Origin: Xanthomonas sp. NCPPB 1128
GTDB taxonomy: Bacteria; Pseudomonadota; Gammaproteobacteria; Xanthomonadales; Xanthomonadaceae
DNA length: 64,000 bases
NCBI RefSeq assembly: GCF_001043115.1
Contig: NZ_LFME01000024.1
Coordinates: 1-64,000, forward strand
Direction of reading: 5' to 3'
The translations under genes and the position numbers were made by a program. The notes under the pieces are model-generated. The model did no database searches. It was not told where the DNA came from and saw nothing but the letters and a program-made list of their open reading frames with translations. Shown here one piece after another: positions 35,393 through 44,200 of the stretch (position 1 is the stretch's first letter; every line of letters starts with the position of its first letter).

Positions 35393-36427
35393 ATGTACAG
35401 CGCCGAAGACACACAGACCACCATGAAAGCGGTCCGCCAGCGTGAGTTCGGCGGCCCCGACGTGCTTCATTACGAGGACGCGCCCAGGCCCGTGCTGCGG
35501 CCCGGCGAGGTGCTCATCCGGGTTCATGCCATCGGGCTGAATCCGCCCGACCTGTACCTGCGCGAGGGCTACAGCCGCCTGCCGCCGGAGTGGCGCCCGC
35601 CGGTGGCGTTCCCGCTGATCCTGGGCACGGACGTTTCCGGGGTGATCGCGGCGGTGGCGGAGGATGTGGACAGGCTGTCGCTAGGAGACGCGGTGTACGC
35701 GATGGTGCGCTTTCCGAGCGGACTGGCCGGCGGCAGCCAGGCGTATGCGCAGTACGTCACCGTGCCCGCCAGCGAAGTCGCGCTCAAGCCGGCCGGGATC
35801 GACCACGTGCATGCCGCGGGCGCGCCGATGTCGCTGCTAACAGCGTGGCAGTTCCTGATCGCGCAGGGCCACGACGTGGCCAATCCGCTGCAGCCCATGC
35901 CGCATGTGCCGGTACCGTTGCAGGGCAAGACGGTAGTGGTCAACGGAGCGGCCGGCGGCGTCGGCCATTTCGTGCTGCAACTGGCCAGGTGGCAAGGCGC
36001 GCGCGTGATCGCGGTGGCCTCCGGCAAGCACGAGGCGTCCGTGCGCGGGTTGGGCGCCGAGACCTTCATCGACTACACCAAGACGGCGCCGGAGGATGTG
36101 CTGCACGACGTGGACCTGGTGGTGGACGCGGTCGGCGGCGCCAGCGCCGGAAAGTTCCTGCGCACACTCAAGCGTGGCGGTGCACTGTTTCCCATTTTCC
36201 CGCTCGGCTTCGATGGGCACGATGCGGCGACGGCGTTGGGCGTGACGGTGTCCACCACGCAAGTGCGTTCCACCGGCGCGCAACTCGGCGAGCTCGCCGT
36301 ACTTCTCGACGCGGGCACGGTGCGTGTGGCGATCGACAGCACCTTCGCGCTGTCGCAGGCACGACAGGCGCACGAACGCGCGGAGCAGGGGCACGTCCAA
36401 GGCAAGATCGTGATGACGGTCGACTGA
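35393..36427 (+). CDS. MDR-family NADP-dependent oxidoreductase (quinone oxidoreductase-like)
   Basis: A 344-aa protein. ATG 35393 is preceded by AGGA at a 7-nt spacing; MKAVRQ at 35423 is an internal alternative. The GroES-like N-terminus (MKAVRQREFGGPDVLHYEDAPRPVLRPGEVLIRV) and a Rossmann motif NGAAGGVGHFVLQLARWQGA identify a zinc-independent MDR. YTKTAPEDV and VVDAVGG are typical of quinone oxidoreductases. The usual zinc Cys/His residues are absent. Substrate unknown; probably an NADPH-dependent reductase in redox or xenobiotic response. Confidence 0.9.
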   Translation: MYSAEDTQTTMKAVRQREFGGPDVLHYEDAPRPVLRPGEVLIRVHAIGLNPPDLYLREGYSRLPPEWRPPVAFPLILGTDVSGVIAAVAEDVDRLSLGDAVYAMVRFPSGLAGGSQAYAQYVTVPASEVALKPAGIDHVHAAGAPMSLLTAWQFLIAQGHDVANPLQPMPHVPVPLQGKTVVVNGAAGGVGHFVLQLARWQGARVIAVASGKHEASVRGLGAETFIDYTKTAPEDVLHDVDLVVDAVGGASAGKFLRTLKRGGALFPIFPLGFDGHDAATALGVTVSTTQVRSTGAQLGELAVLLDAGTVRVAIDSTFALSQARQAHERAEQGHVQGKIVMTVD

Positions 36428-36480
36428 GGCCGGAGTCGCGGTGTCGCCGCCCGCATCGAACGGCTTAGCGGATCCGCGAT

Positions 36481-36762
36481 GTGTCGACCGCCGAGCGGGT
36501 CATCGAAGAGATGCTGGCGCGCGCTGTCGCCACCATCGCCGACGTGCAGGCTGATCAGTTGCGGAAGGACATCTCGCTGCTTGCTGCGGCCGCCATCCTG
36601 GGCTGCCTCGAACACGCAGCAGTGGATGCTCGAGGGAGTCGCTTCCAGCGCAAGGGAGGGCATGCCGCGGTGTCCTTGAGCACGCACACGCCGCCGACAA
36701 CTGAGCCAATGGCGACCCGCAGGATCAGCCACGCGTATCAGGGCATCTGTCTTCATCCTTGA
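36481..36762 (+). pseudogene. Possible small protein remnant
   Basis: A GTG-started frame of 93 codons. The first 50 (TAERVIEEMLARAVATIADVQADQLRKDISLL) have coding-like GC3 use and a helical look; the rest is less gene-like. No family. The 36428-36792 gap otherwise holds nothing. It could be the tail of a lost gene. Confidence 0.3.
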
Positions 36763-36792
36763 GCCGCTGCGGTCCTTCGACCATAGCAGACC

Positions 36793-37251
36793 TCAGCACT
36801 GCGCCCGGCACGTGGCGTTCGTGCGCCTGAGCCAGGCTGCGTACCCCAGGTCATAGAGCCAGTTGAAAGCCAGGGTGTAGGGGAGGAAGAACAGGATCAG
36901 CCCCAGATCCAGCAGCAGGGCCTGCCAAAGTCCGATGGACAGCCACCACGCGGCCAGCGGCACCAGGACCACGATGAGCCCGGCTTCGAAGCCCAGGGCA
37001 TGCAGCAGGCGGACCCCGATGCCACGCACGAAGCCCAGGCGCCGTTGCAGGTGATCGAAGCCCAGGTTGAAGACCAGGTTCCAGAGCATGGCGATGGCGG
37101 AGAAGACTGCCGCAAGCAGGCCCATGTGCGCCAGGGAACGGTCCAGCAGCCAGGCCAGGGTCGGGGCGCTGAGCAGGACGGCGCAGCCTTCGAACAGCAC
37201 GGCGTGCAGTAGCCGGGCGCTGGCGGGACGCTGGGTCAGCTGGCTGGACAT
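36793..37251 (-). CDS. PACE-family efflux transporter
   Basis: A 152-aa inner-membrane protein with two pairs of helices. Each half carries a version of RLLHAVLFEGCAVLLSAPTLAWLL and RLLHALGFEAGLIVVLVPLAAWWL. The conserved Glu in each (FEG, FEAG) is characteristic of the AceI/PACE family. MLWNLVFNLGFDHLQRR and FNWLYDLGY match the inter-pair signatures. The family exports biocides and short-chain diamines. It is divergent from a LysR regulator, the standard PACE arrangement. Confidence 0.92.
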   Translation of the reverse strand: MSSQLTQRPASARLLHAVLFEGCAVLLSAPTLAWLLDRSLAHMGLLAAVFSAIAMLWNLVFNLGFDHLQRRLGFVRGIGVRLLHALGFEAGLIVVLVPLAAWWLSIGLWQALLLDLGLILFFLPYTLAFNWLYDLGYAAWLRRTNATCRAQC

Positions 37252-37334
37252 GGGCGCTTCTCCCTGATGGACAGGCCGCCAGTCTCATCGGCTAAGCTGG
37301 GTGGATCAAAGTAGGTTCCATAGGGCTAGCCGAT

Positions 37335-38210
37335 ATGTACCCCAATGCCGACGCCCTCGAAGCCTTCGTCGAAGCTGCCGCGGCCGGCTCCTTCAGTGCG
37401 GCCGCCCGGACGCTGGGCAAGCGCCAGTCCAGTATCAGCGAGAGCATCGCCCGCCTAGAGGACGAGTTGGGGGTCGTGCTGTTCGATCGGCAGGGGCGCT
37501 ATCCACGACTCACCGCTGCCGGCGAGCAACTGCTCGATCAGGCCCGCGCGGTGCTCTCGGCTCATGACCGCCTGGCCAGCCGCGCCACCCAACTGGCCGC
37601 CGGCGTGGAGCCGCGCCTGACCCTGGTGATCTCCGATACCTACCAGCCCACCCGTTACGAGGCGCTACTGGTGGAGCTGGACCGGCGCTATCCGGAGCTC
37701 GAGTTCGAATGCCTGATCGCCGAGGACGCCGATGTGCTCAGCCTGGTGCAGTGGCGGGCCGACCTGGGCTTGCTGGCCGCGCAGCCGCCGTATCCGGCGG
37801 ACATCGAGGCGGCCACGCTGGATGGCCTGGGGACCTTCGGCCTGTATGTCGCCGCCGATCATCCGCTGGCGGCGCTGCAGCGGGTCACGGCGGCCGACCT
37901 TGCACCCTATCGGCTGCTGCGCCTGAGCACCGTGACCCAGCCATCGCAACAGGTCTGTCGCCTGCCGGACAGCCGCGGACGCTGCTGGTCGGCGCCGGAC
38001 TATCTGCTGCTGCTGGACATGGCCGTGCAGGGGTTCGGCTGGGCCGAGCTGCCGCTCTGGCTGGTGACGCGTTTCGGCCAGGGGCGCCTGGTGGAACTGG
38101 CCGTGCCGGGCTGGCCGCAGCGGGTGGCGGTGGATGTGGTCTGGTCGCGCCGGCGGCCGCTGGGGCCGGCGGGCAACTGGTTGCGCGAGCGGCTGCTGGC
38201 ACCGGGTTGA
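37335..38210 (+). CDS. LysR-family regulator
   Basis: A 291-aa protein. The HTH is DALEAFVEAAAAGSFSAAARTLGKRQSSISESIARLEDELGVVLFDR. The C-terminal effector domain includes LVISDTYQPTRYEALLVEL and a HPLAAL pattern. It is divergent from the PACE exporter with an 83-nt shared region, and is likely its activator. ATG 37335 is preceded by a weak AGGG-like site. Confidence 0.9.
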   Translation: MYPNADALEAFVEAAAAGSFSAAARTLGKRQSSISESIARLEDELGVVLFDRQGRYPRLTAAGEQLLDQARAVLSAHDRLASRATQLAAGVEPRLTLVISDTYQPTRYEALLVELDRRYPELEFECLIAEDADVLSLVQWRADLGLLAAQPPYPADIEAATLDGLGTFGLYVAADHPLAALQRVTAADLAPYRLLRLSTVTQPSQQVCRLPDSRGRCWSAPDYLLLLDMAVQGFGWAELPLWLVTRFGQGRLVELAVPGWPQRVAVDVVWSRRRPLGPAGNWLRERLLAPG

Positions 38211-38710
38211 GGGACCGAGGTTCGGCAGGCCGCCGCCACACGTCCGCCTCGCGCGCGCTGCGCAAAAGTCGGCCTTCGCCGGTGGTGACGCGCAATGTGG
38301 CCGATGTCCAGCTAGTGGGGCGATGCTGGTCAGTGAGCGTTGCGCAGCCGTGCGTGCTGGGGAAGTAAAGGCCAGCGTGCAACTACTTGCATCAGTTTCC
38401 GCCAGGTAACGTCCAAAGATCCATGCAGGCGAGATGCAACCTGGCCTAGTCCGCAAGCTTAGGAACATCGTCAATGCACGCCGTCGCGAAGCGTGGATAA
38501 AGGAAGCCGCGCGGCGCAGCTGGCGGTTGCTCGGAAGGCCGTTGCCAGGTGAAGCCGCGCCGCGGAGCGGCGTCGGCTTGAATGCAGTGTTGGGCCGCTT
38601 ACCGGCAAGTCTCAACGCCGAAGCTGTCGTACTGCAGTGCGTTGCGTTGTCCTGTCGTCGCGCTATGTCGTGTTGCCGAAGGAGTCCGTCGAACCGCGAA
38701 CCGTGTTGCC

Positions 38711-39124
38711 CTAGTGGCCGCGGGTCGTGGTATTGCCGAGGGAGTCTGTCGAGGTGCGACTGGTGTTTCCGTTGCTGTCGCGGCAAGTGGTGGTGCCCAA
38801 CGAGTCCGTAGAGCAGCGAACCGTGTTGCCCTGGCTGTCACGGGTCGTGGTAGTGCCGAGGGAGTCTGTCGAGGCGCGACTGGTGTTTCCGTTGCTGTCG
38901 TGGCAAGTGGTGGTGCCCAAGGAGTCCGTAGAGCAGCGAACCGTGTTGCCCTGGCTGTCGCGGGTCGTGGTATTGCCGAGGGAGTCAGTCGAGGTGCGGC
39001 TGACGTTTCCGTCGCTGTCGCGGCACGTCTTGTTGCCGAGCGAGTCGGTCGAGCAGCGTGTGTCGGCAAGTGCGCTCGACGTCGCCAGCAGTCCAGTCAA
39101 AAGTGCGAGTGTGGCCATCTTCAT
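38711..39124 (-). CDS. Secreted 20-residue-repeat protein, copy 1
   Basis: A 137-aa protein from ATG 39124 with signal peptide MKMATLALLTGLLATSSALA. The mature part is built of about six 20-residue units, STDSLGNTTTRDSQGNTVR alternating with a CSTDSLGTTTCRDSNGNTSR type. The Cys-containing units alternate with Cys-free ones, so disulfide bonds or beta-solenoid stacking are plausible. Many DxxGN turns suggest calcium or beta-roll-like structure, which is inference. It ends at a TAG where a CAG would continue the repeat, and more repeat-like sequence (GNTVRGSTDSFGNTT) follows. The 38211-38710 gap holds this tail and repeat DNA. Confidence 0.75.
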   Translation of the reverse strand: MKMATLALLTGLLATSSALADTRCSTDSLGNKTCRDSDGNVSRTSTDSLGNTTTRDSQGNTVRCSTDSLGTTTCHDSNGNTSRASTDSLGTTTTRDSQGNTVRCSTDSLGTTTCRDSNGNTSRTSTDSLGNTTTRGH

Positions 39125-39604
39125 TTTGAAACCCCCTGAGTGTGTAGAGCGATCCAGCGCTGACGATTGTAGCCGTTGATAGACAGTCAACCAGGTCGTG
39201 CTCTATCGCTTTTCATTCGCTTACCGCCGCGTGACGGTCGGGAACATTGGGATCGGATTGCGCTTGCCGCCTCGATTTCCATAGGGCAACGTCCAAGACA
39301 GAGGGAGCGGGAGATGTACGTTGCCCCATGGTTTCCTGATCCCAGCTTCCGCAAGCTTCTGATACTCAACGCACGCCGCCGCGGAGCCTCGATCAAGGAA
39401 GAGGCTAGGCGCAACGGGCCATTGCGCGGAGGGATGTTGCTGGATCAAGCCGCGCCGCAACGTGGCGTCGGCTTGAATGCAGCGTCAGGCTGCTTGTCGG
39501 CAAGTGGCAATGCCAAAGCTGACGGTGCAGCGCGTTGCGCTGCCCCTGTCTTCGCGACACGTCGTGTTGCCGAAAGAGTGCGTCGCGCCGCGAACTGCAA
39601 TGCC

Positions 39605-40021
39605 CTAATCGGTACGGGTCGTGGTATTGCCGTAGGAGTCTGTGCTGCTGCGCGTCACGCTTCCGTCGTCGCCGCGGCAGGTCTTGTTGCCGTACGAGTC
39701 CGAGGAGCAGCGAATTGTGTTGCCCCGGTCGTCACGGGTCGTGGTATTGCCGTACGAGTCCGTGCTGCTGCGCGTCACGCTTCCGTCATCGCCGCGGCAG
39801 GTTTTATTGCCGTACGAGTCCGAGGAGCAGCGAATCACGTTGCCCTGGTCGTCACGGGTTGTGGTATTGCCGTAGGAGTCTTTGCTGGTGCGCGTCACGC
39901 TTCCGTCGTCGCCGCGGCACGTGGTGTTGCCGTACGAGTCCGTCGAGCAGCGTGTTGTGTCGGCGAGTGCGCTCGACGTTGCCAGCAGTCCAGCCAAAAT
40001 TGCGAGTGTGGCCATTTTCAT
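39605..40021 (-). CDS. Secreted 20-residue-repeat protein, copy 2
   Basis: A 138-aa paralogue of copy 1. It has the same signal peptide (MKMATLAILAGLLATSSALA) and repeat plan, but with units like SSTDSYGNTTTRDDRGNTIR and CSSDSYGNKTCRGDDGSVTR; Tyr replaces Leu and GDDGS replaces DSNGN. It also ends at a TAG inside a repeat unit (RTD stop), with GIAVRGATHSFGNTT continuing beyond it. The unit between copies (39125-39604) has no other gene. Presumably periplasmic or extracellular; the function is unknown. Confidence 0.75.
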   Translation of the reverse strand: MKMATLAILAGLLATSSALADTTRCSTDSYGNTTCRGDDGSVTRTSKDSYGNTTTRDDQGNVIRCSSDSYGNKTCRGDDGSVTRSSTDSYGNTTTRDDRGNTIRCSSDSYGNKTCRGDDGSVTRSSTDSYGNTTTRTD

Positions 40022-40200
40022 TTAAAACCCCCTGTGTATGTGGAGCGATCCAGCGCTTGCCAGTGTAGCCGCTGATGGTCGGTCAGGCAGGGCGCTCTAT
40101 CGCCTTCGATCGCTCCTCGTCGCGGGACGTTCAGCGTCATCCCTCTTCGTATTCGACGTAACGCGATCGACGCCGGATCGCGTGTCGATTCGCAACCGAA

Positions 40201-40266
40201 CTGTTGCGCAGCAGCATGCAACTCTGCAAAAGGCGTGCTACTTCTAGCTCGGTTGGATCGATCCAA
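40201..40266 (+). promoter_or_regulatory. Upstream element and LacI-type operator before GH92 gene
   Basis: CTGTTGCGCAGCAGCATGC at 40201 is followed 52 nt downstream (start to start) by a perfect 14-bp palindrome TTGGATCGATCCAA (40253-40266). A closely related pair occurs before the TonB receptor gene. The palindrome has the central CG and size of a LacI-family operator. No other gene lies in 40022-40512. Confidence 0.6.
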
Positions 40267-40512
40267 AGCCGTTGATGCAGCGCATCCTGGGGAAAACGGT
40301 AGATAGGGATCGCGTGCTACACGTTTGCTGAGACCTGCTCTTCTGTCCGCATGCAACTGCGGTCATGAAGCGGTGTCGGACGCCGACTTGAGCTGCGATC
40401 CTTCGGGCCGATCCGGTCCACGTTGCGTGCCTTGACTGCACGCCGTTGCCACCGGAGGTGCGTGACGCCACGCGTCGCGGCACAACCGACCGAGAAAGTT
40501 GGGGAGCCTGCC

Positions 40513-43500
40513 ATGTCAATCTGCCCGCGCTTCGCGCATCTGCCTGAGTCTTCACGTCGGTGGTTGGCGTCCGTCACTGTGTCGGCGCTGTTGTGCGTGG
40601 GTGCCGGCGCGGCATGCGCGGCCGATCCCGGCTTCGCGTCTTCGTTCGAGCGGGGCGAACCTGCGCCTGCGTCGGCTACGCAGTCCGACAAAACAGGTGT
40701 CCAGGTCGCCATCGGCAATGGCCCCGAGCAGCCCTACGCGGCGAAGGCTGGCATGGGCTACACGGGGCCGCATGCGCTGCACTATCGCGCCACTGCGGCC
40801 GGACGCGCGCAGCTGTTTGCGGTCGATCTGCCGGTGGAGCAGGACACGGTGCTGTCGTGGATGGTGCTGCCGGAGATCGTCGACGGCGATACGGTGGCGT
40901 CGACCGGAGTGGCGGTGGATCTGCTGTTCGACGATGGGCACCGCCTGTCCGACTTGGGCGTGGAGGATCAGCACGGTGCGCTGGTCGGTGCGGCGGGGCA
41001 GGCGGCGTCGAAGACGCTGTATCCGCAGCAGTGGGCGCTCAAGCAGGTGCGGTTGGGCGATGTGGCGGCCTTGCGCGGCAAGCGTATTCGCGCGATCGAG
41101 CTGCAGGTGCAGCCCGGTGCCGGCAAGGTGGCGTCGGGTTGGATCGATGATGTCGTGGTGCGCCGCGAGCCAGCGCCGCAGCCGGCGCGGCGGCCCAGCG
41201 ACGAGGTGGTGACCACGCGTGGGACGCAGTCCAACGGCACGTTCTCGCGCGGCAACAACATCCCGGCCACGGCGATGCCGCATGGCTTCAATTTTTGGGT
41301 GCCGGCGACCGATGCGGGGACGCTGAGCTGGCTGTACCGCTGGAACGAGCAGAACGGCGACGACAACCGACCGCGCTTGCAGGCGCTGTCGATCAGCCAT
41401 GAACCCAGCCCGTGGATGGGCGATCGCCAGACCTTCCAGGTGATGCCCTCGTCCACGCGCGGGGTGCCGGAGGCGGACCGCACGAAGCGTGCGTTGTCGT
41501 TCAGTCATGACCACGAGGAGGCGCGCCCGCATCTGTACCGGGTGGAGTTCGACAACGGCATCCGCGCGGAGCTGACGCCGACCGAGCGGGCGGCGATCTT
41601 CCGCTTCCGCTTTCCCGAGGGCGGTGATGCAAACCTGTTGTTCGACAACGTCGATGCACGCGGCGGGCTGACCCTGGACGCGGCGACGCAGACGCTGCGC
41701 GGCTACTCGGACACGCGCAGCGGCCTGTCCAACGGCGCCACGCGTTTGTTCGTATATGCGCGCTTCGACCGTCCGTGGATCACCAGCGGCAAGATCGCCA
41801 CGGGGCGGCCGACCGGCTACGTGAAGTTCGCACCGGGCGCGGATCGCACGGTGGTGATGCGCATCGCCACCTCGCTGATCTCGGTGGAGCAGGCGCAACG
41901 CAATCTGCAGCAGGAGATCGGCGACGCCGGGTTCGAGGTGGTGCAGTCGCGTGCGCAGGAGGCCTGGGACGCGGTGCTGGGGCGGGTGCAGGTGCAGGGC
42001 GCCAGCCATGACCAGCGGGTCACCGTGTACTCCAATCTGTATCGGCTGTTCCTGTATCCCAACATCGCCCACGAGAACGTCGGCGACGCGGCGCATCCGG
42101 ATTGGCGGCATGCCGACCAGAACAGCTGGTCCAAGGACAACACCGGTGGCGATGCAGAGCGCACCGCGGCGCCGATCGTGCCGGGCAAGGTCTACGTCAA
42201 CAACGGCTTCTGGGACACGTTCCGTACCAGTTGGCCGGCGTATGCGTTGTTCGCGCCGGAGCAGGCCGGGGCGATGATCGATGGCTTCCTGCAGCAGTAC
42301 CGCGATGGCGGCTGGGTGGCGCGCTGGTCCTCGCCGGGCTATGCGGACCTGATGGTCGGCACCAGTTCCGACGTGGCCTTTGCCGATGCCTGGCTGAAGG
42401 GCGTGCGCGGGTTCGATGCACACGAAGCCTATGCGGCGGCGCTGCGCAATGCCACGGTGGTGCCGCCGGTGTCGAACGTGGGCCGCAAGGGCCTGGCCCG
42501 TTCGATGTACCGCGGCTACGCGGCCAACGACGTGCACGAAGGGCTGTCGTGGACGCTGGAGGGCGCGCTCAACGATTTCGGCCTGGCGCAGATGGCACAA
42601 GCGCTGGCGGAAGAGGAAAAAGAGCCGCAGCAGGCGCAGCGCTACCGCGAGGAAGCCGAGTACTTCCGGGCGCGTGCTACCGATTATGTGTATCTGTTCG
42701 ACCCGGCCACGCGTTTCTTCCGCGGGCGTACGCCGGCTGGCCAGTGGAGCACGCCGGCGTCGAAGTTCGATCCGCGCGTGTGGGGCGGCGACTACACGGA
42801 GGCCAATGCCTGGACCTTCGCCTTCACCACACCGCACGACGCGGCCGGCCTGGCGGGGCTGTTGGGCGGCGAGGACGCCATGGCGGCGCGCTTGGACGAA
42901 CTCTTCGCCACGCCGGAGACCGCGGACAAGCGCTTTGCCGGCAGCTACCGCGGCGTCATCCACGAGATGACCGAGGCGCGCGACGTGCGCATGGGCATGT
43001 ACGCGCACAGCAACCAGCCCTCGCACCATCTGCCGTGGATGTACGTGGCGGCGGGGCAGCCGTGGAAGACCCAGCGCCTCACCCGCGAGGTGCTGCGCCG
43101 GCTGTACCTGGGTAGCGAGATCGGCCAGGGCTATCCGGGCGACGAGGACAACGGCGAGATGTCGGCGTGGTACCTGTTCGCCATGCTCGGGCTGTATCCG
43201 CTGCGGATGGGCGCGCCGGAGTACGTGATCGGCTCGCCGGCGTTCCCGCGCGCCGAGGTCGATCTCGGCAACGGCCGCAAGCTGGTGGTGATCGCGCGCA
43301 ACAACAGTGGGCGCAACGTGTACGTGCAGTCGCTCATGCTTAACGGCAAGCCGTGGAACAAGGCCTGGCTGCGCCATCAGGACATCGCCGACGGCGCCAC
43401 GCTGGAGTTCGTGATGGGCGCGACGCCGTCGCGCTGGGGTAGCGGCGCGGACGCGCTGCCGCCGTCGCTGACGCCGCCGGCCAGTGCGCCGCGCGGGCTG

Positions 43501-43905
43501 GAGGATGTGGCGTCGCAGGCCGTTGCGATGTCGCTGGACGGACAACCCAAAGCCAGGGCCTTGATCGACGACGATGCGACCACGGCGCTGCCGCTGCCGG
43601 CCGGTGCCAGCGTCGAGTTGCGCTTCGCAGCGCCGCAGCGCGCCACGCACTACACGCTGACCAGCGGCGAGGCCGCCTTGTCGGGCCTGGCGTGGACGCT
43701 GGAAGGGCGCAACGGAGACGGTGCGTGGACCACGCTGGACCAGCGACGTACGCAGGCATTCGCCTGGGCGCGGCAATTGCGGCCGTTCCGCATTGCCAAG
43801 CCAGGTGCGTACAGCGCGTACCGCCTGCGCCTGGATGCGGGCAAGGACATGGCGCTGGCCGAGATCGAACTGCTGCAGCCGGTGACACGGCAGGCCGTGC
43901 CGTGA
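40513..43905 (+). CDS. GH92 alpha-mannosidase, large form with C-terminal discoidin-like domain
   Basis: An 1130-aa secreted enzyme from ATG 40513 with GGGGAG 6 nt upstream; a further upstream start is rejected. The signal peptide ends near VGAGAACAADP. Residues about 30-220 form an extra beta-sandwich (ALHYRATAAGRAQLF...GWIDDVVVRRE). The GH92 catalytic part follows, with AMPHGFNFWVPATD, YRDGGWVARWSSPGY and GYPGDEDNGEMSAWYLF (about residue 875), which carries the conserved catalytic-site acid. The last 120 residues are F5/8-like (LPAGASVELRFAAPQRATHYTLTSG). GH92 enzymes cut alpha-mannose from N-glycans. It precedes the TonB receptor gene. Confidence 0.93.
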   Translation: MSICPRFAHLPESSRRWLASVTVSALLCVGAGAACAADPGFASSFERGEPAPASATQSDKTGVQVAIGNGPEQPYAAKAGMGYTGPHALHYRATAAGRAQLFAVDLPVEQDTVLSWMVLPEIVDGDTVASTGVAVDLLFDDGHRLSDLGVEDQHGALVGAAGQAASKTLYPQQWALKQVRLGDVAALRGKRIRAIELQVQPGAGKVASGWIDDVVVRREPAPQPARRPSDEVVTTRGTQSNGTFSRGNNIPATAMPHGFNFWVPATDAGTLSWLYRWNEQNGDDNRPRLQALSISHEPSPWMGDRQTFQVMPSSTRGVPEADRTKRALSFSHDHEEARPHLYRVEFDNGIRAELTPTERAAIFRFRFPEGGDANLLFDNVDARGGLTLDAATQTLRGYSDTRSGLSNGATRLFVYARFDRPWITSGKIATGRPTGYVKFAPGADRTVVMRIATSLISVEQAQRNLQQEIGDAGFEVVQSRAQEAWDAVLGRVQVQGASHDQRVTVYSNLYRLFLYPNIAHENVGDAAHPDWRHADQNSWSKDNTGGDAERTAAPIVPGKVYVNNGFWDTFRTSWPAYALFAPEQAGAMIDGFLQQYRDGGWVARWSSPGYADLMVGTSSDVAFADAWLKGVRGFDAHEAYAAALRNATVVPPVSNVGRKGLARSMYRGYAANDVHEGLSWTLEGALNDFGLAQMAQALAEEEKEPQQAQRYREEAEYFRARATDYVYLFDPATRFFRGRTPAGQWSTPASKFDPRVWGGDYTEANAWTFAFTTPHDAAGLAGLLGGEDAMAARLDELFATPETADKRFAGSYRGVIHEMTEARDVRMGMYAHSNQPSHHLPWMYVAAGQPWKTQRLTREVLRRLYLGSEIGQGYPGDEDNGEMSAWYLFAMLGLYPLRMGAPEYVIGSPAFPRAEVDLGNGRKLVVIARNNSGRNVYVQSLMLNGKPWNKAWLRHQDIADGATLEFVMGATPSRWGSGADALPPSLTPPASAPRGLEDVASQAVAMSLDGQPKARALIDDDATTALPLPAGASVELRFAAPQRATHYTLTSGEAALSGLAWTLEGRNGDGAWTTLDQRRTQAFAWARQLRPFRIAKPGAYSAYRLRLDAGKDMALAEIELLQPVTRQAVP

Positions 43906-43972
43906 CCACATGCAAACACGGTGAGCGCGTCCTGCCTGCCGTACCCCGCGGACGTCGCACGACGTACTAGGC

Positions 43973-44043
43973 CTGTTGCGCGGCAGCATGCGCTACTGCA
44001 TGGGCTGTGATACTTATTTTTCCACTGCATTAGAACGATCCAA
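43973..44043 (+). promoter_or_regulatory. Upstream element and operator before TonB receptor gene
   Basis: CTGTTGCGCGGCAGCATGC at 43973 matches the element at 40201 except for one base. TTAGAACGATCCAA at 44030-44043 differs from the palindrome at 40253 at two positions. Together they indicate joint control by the same factor, presumably the LacI regulator at 49962. Confidence 0.6.
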
Positions 44044-44200
44044 TCGCATCTGCGCAGAAGGGGGAGGGAGACGTAGGGAAGCCGGCTCGCCGCAAGGGCG
44101 CCGGAGAGTTTTCATGTCACACCGCGCGGTGTTCTTGCCCGATCTTTGGATCGATGGACATCCGCCGCAGCCGATCAATCTTTGGGAGAGGATGATTGAA

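Larger units (their letters stand above)
38350..40085. repeat. Tandem duplication of repeat-protein gene and its flanking DNA
   Basis: Two copies of an approximately 830-890 bp unit: about 38360-39190 and 39190-40085. In each a secreted repeat protein is on the minus strand and is followed by similar DNA. Matches include AACGTCCAA with GAGATG, CAAGCTTnnGAnnnTC, TCAATGCACGCCG/CTCAACGCACGCCG and GGCGTCGGCTTGAATGCAG (38568-38586; 39466-39484). The non-coding part also encodes the FKPTPLRGAA pattern on the minus strand, a known mark of intergenic repeat sequence. Confidence 0.75.

Noticed and set aside
38211..40085. CRISPR-like periodicity
   Set aside because: The regular spacing comes from 60-bp coding repeats of secreted proteins; there are no constant repeats with unique spacers.
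40552..43989. 1145-codon open frame antisense to the first GH92 gene
   Set aside because: It is a GC-rich antisense shadow; the + strand has signal peptide, family motifs and ribosome site.
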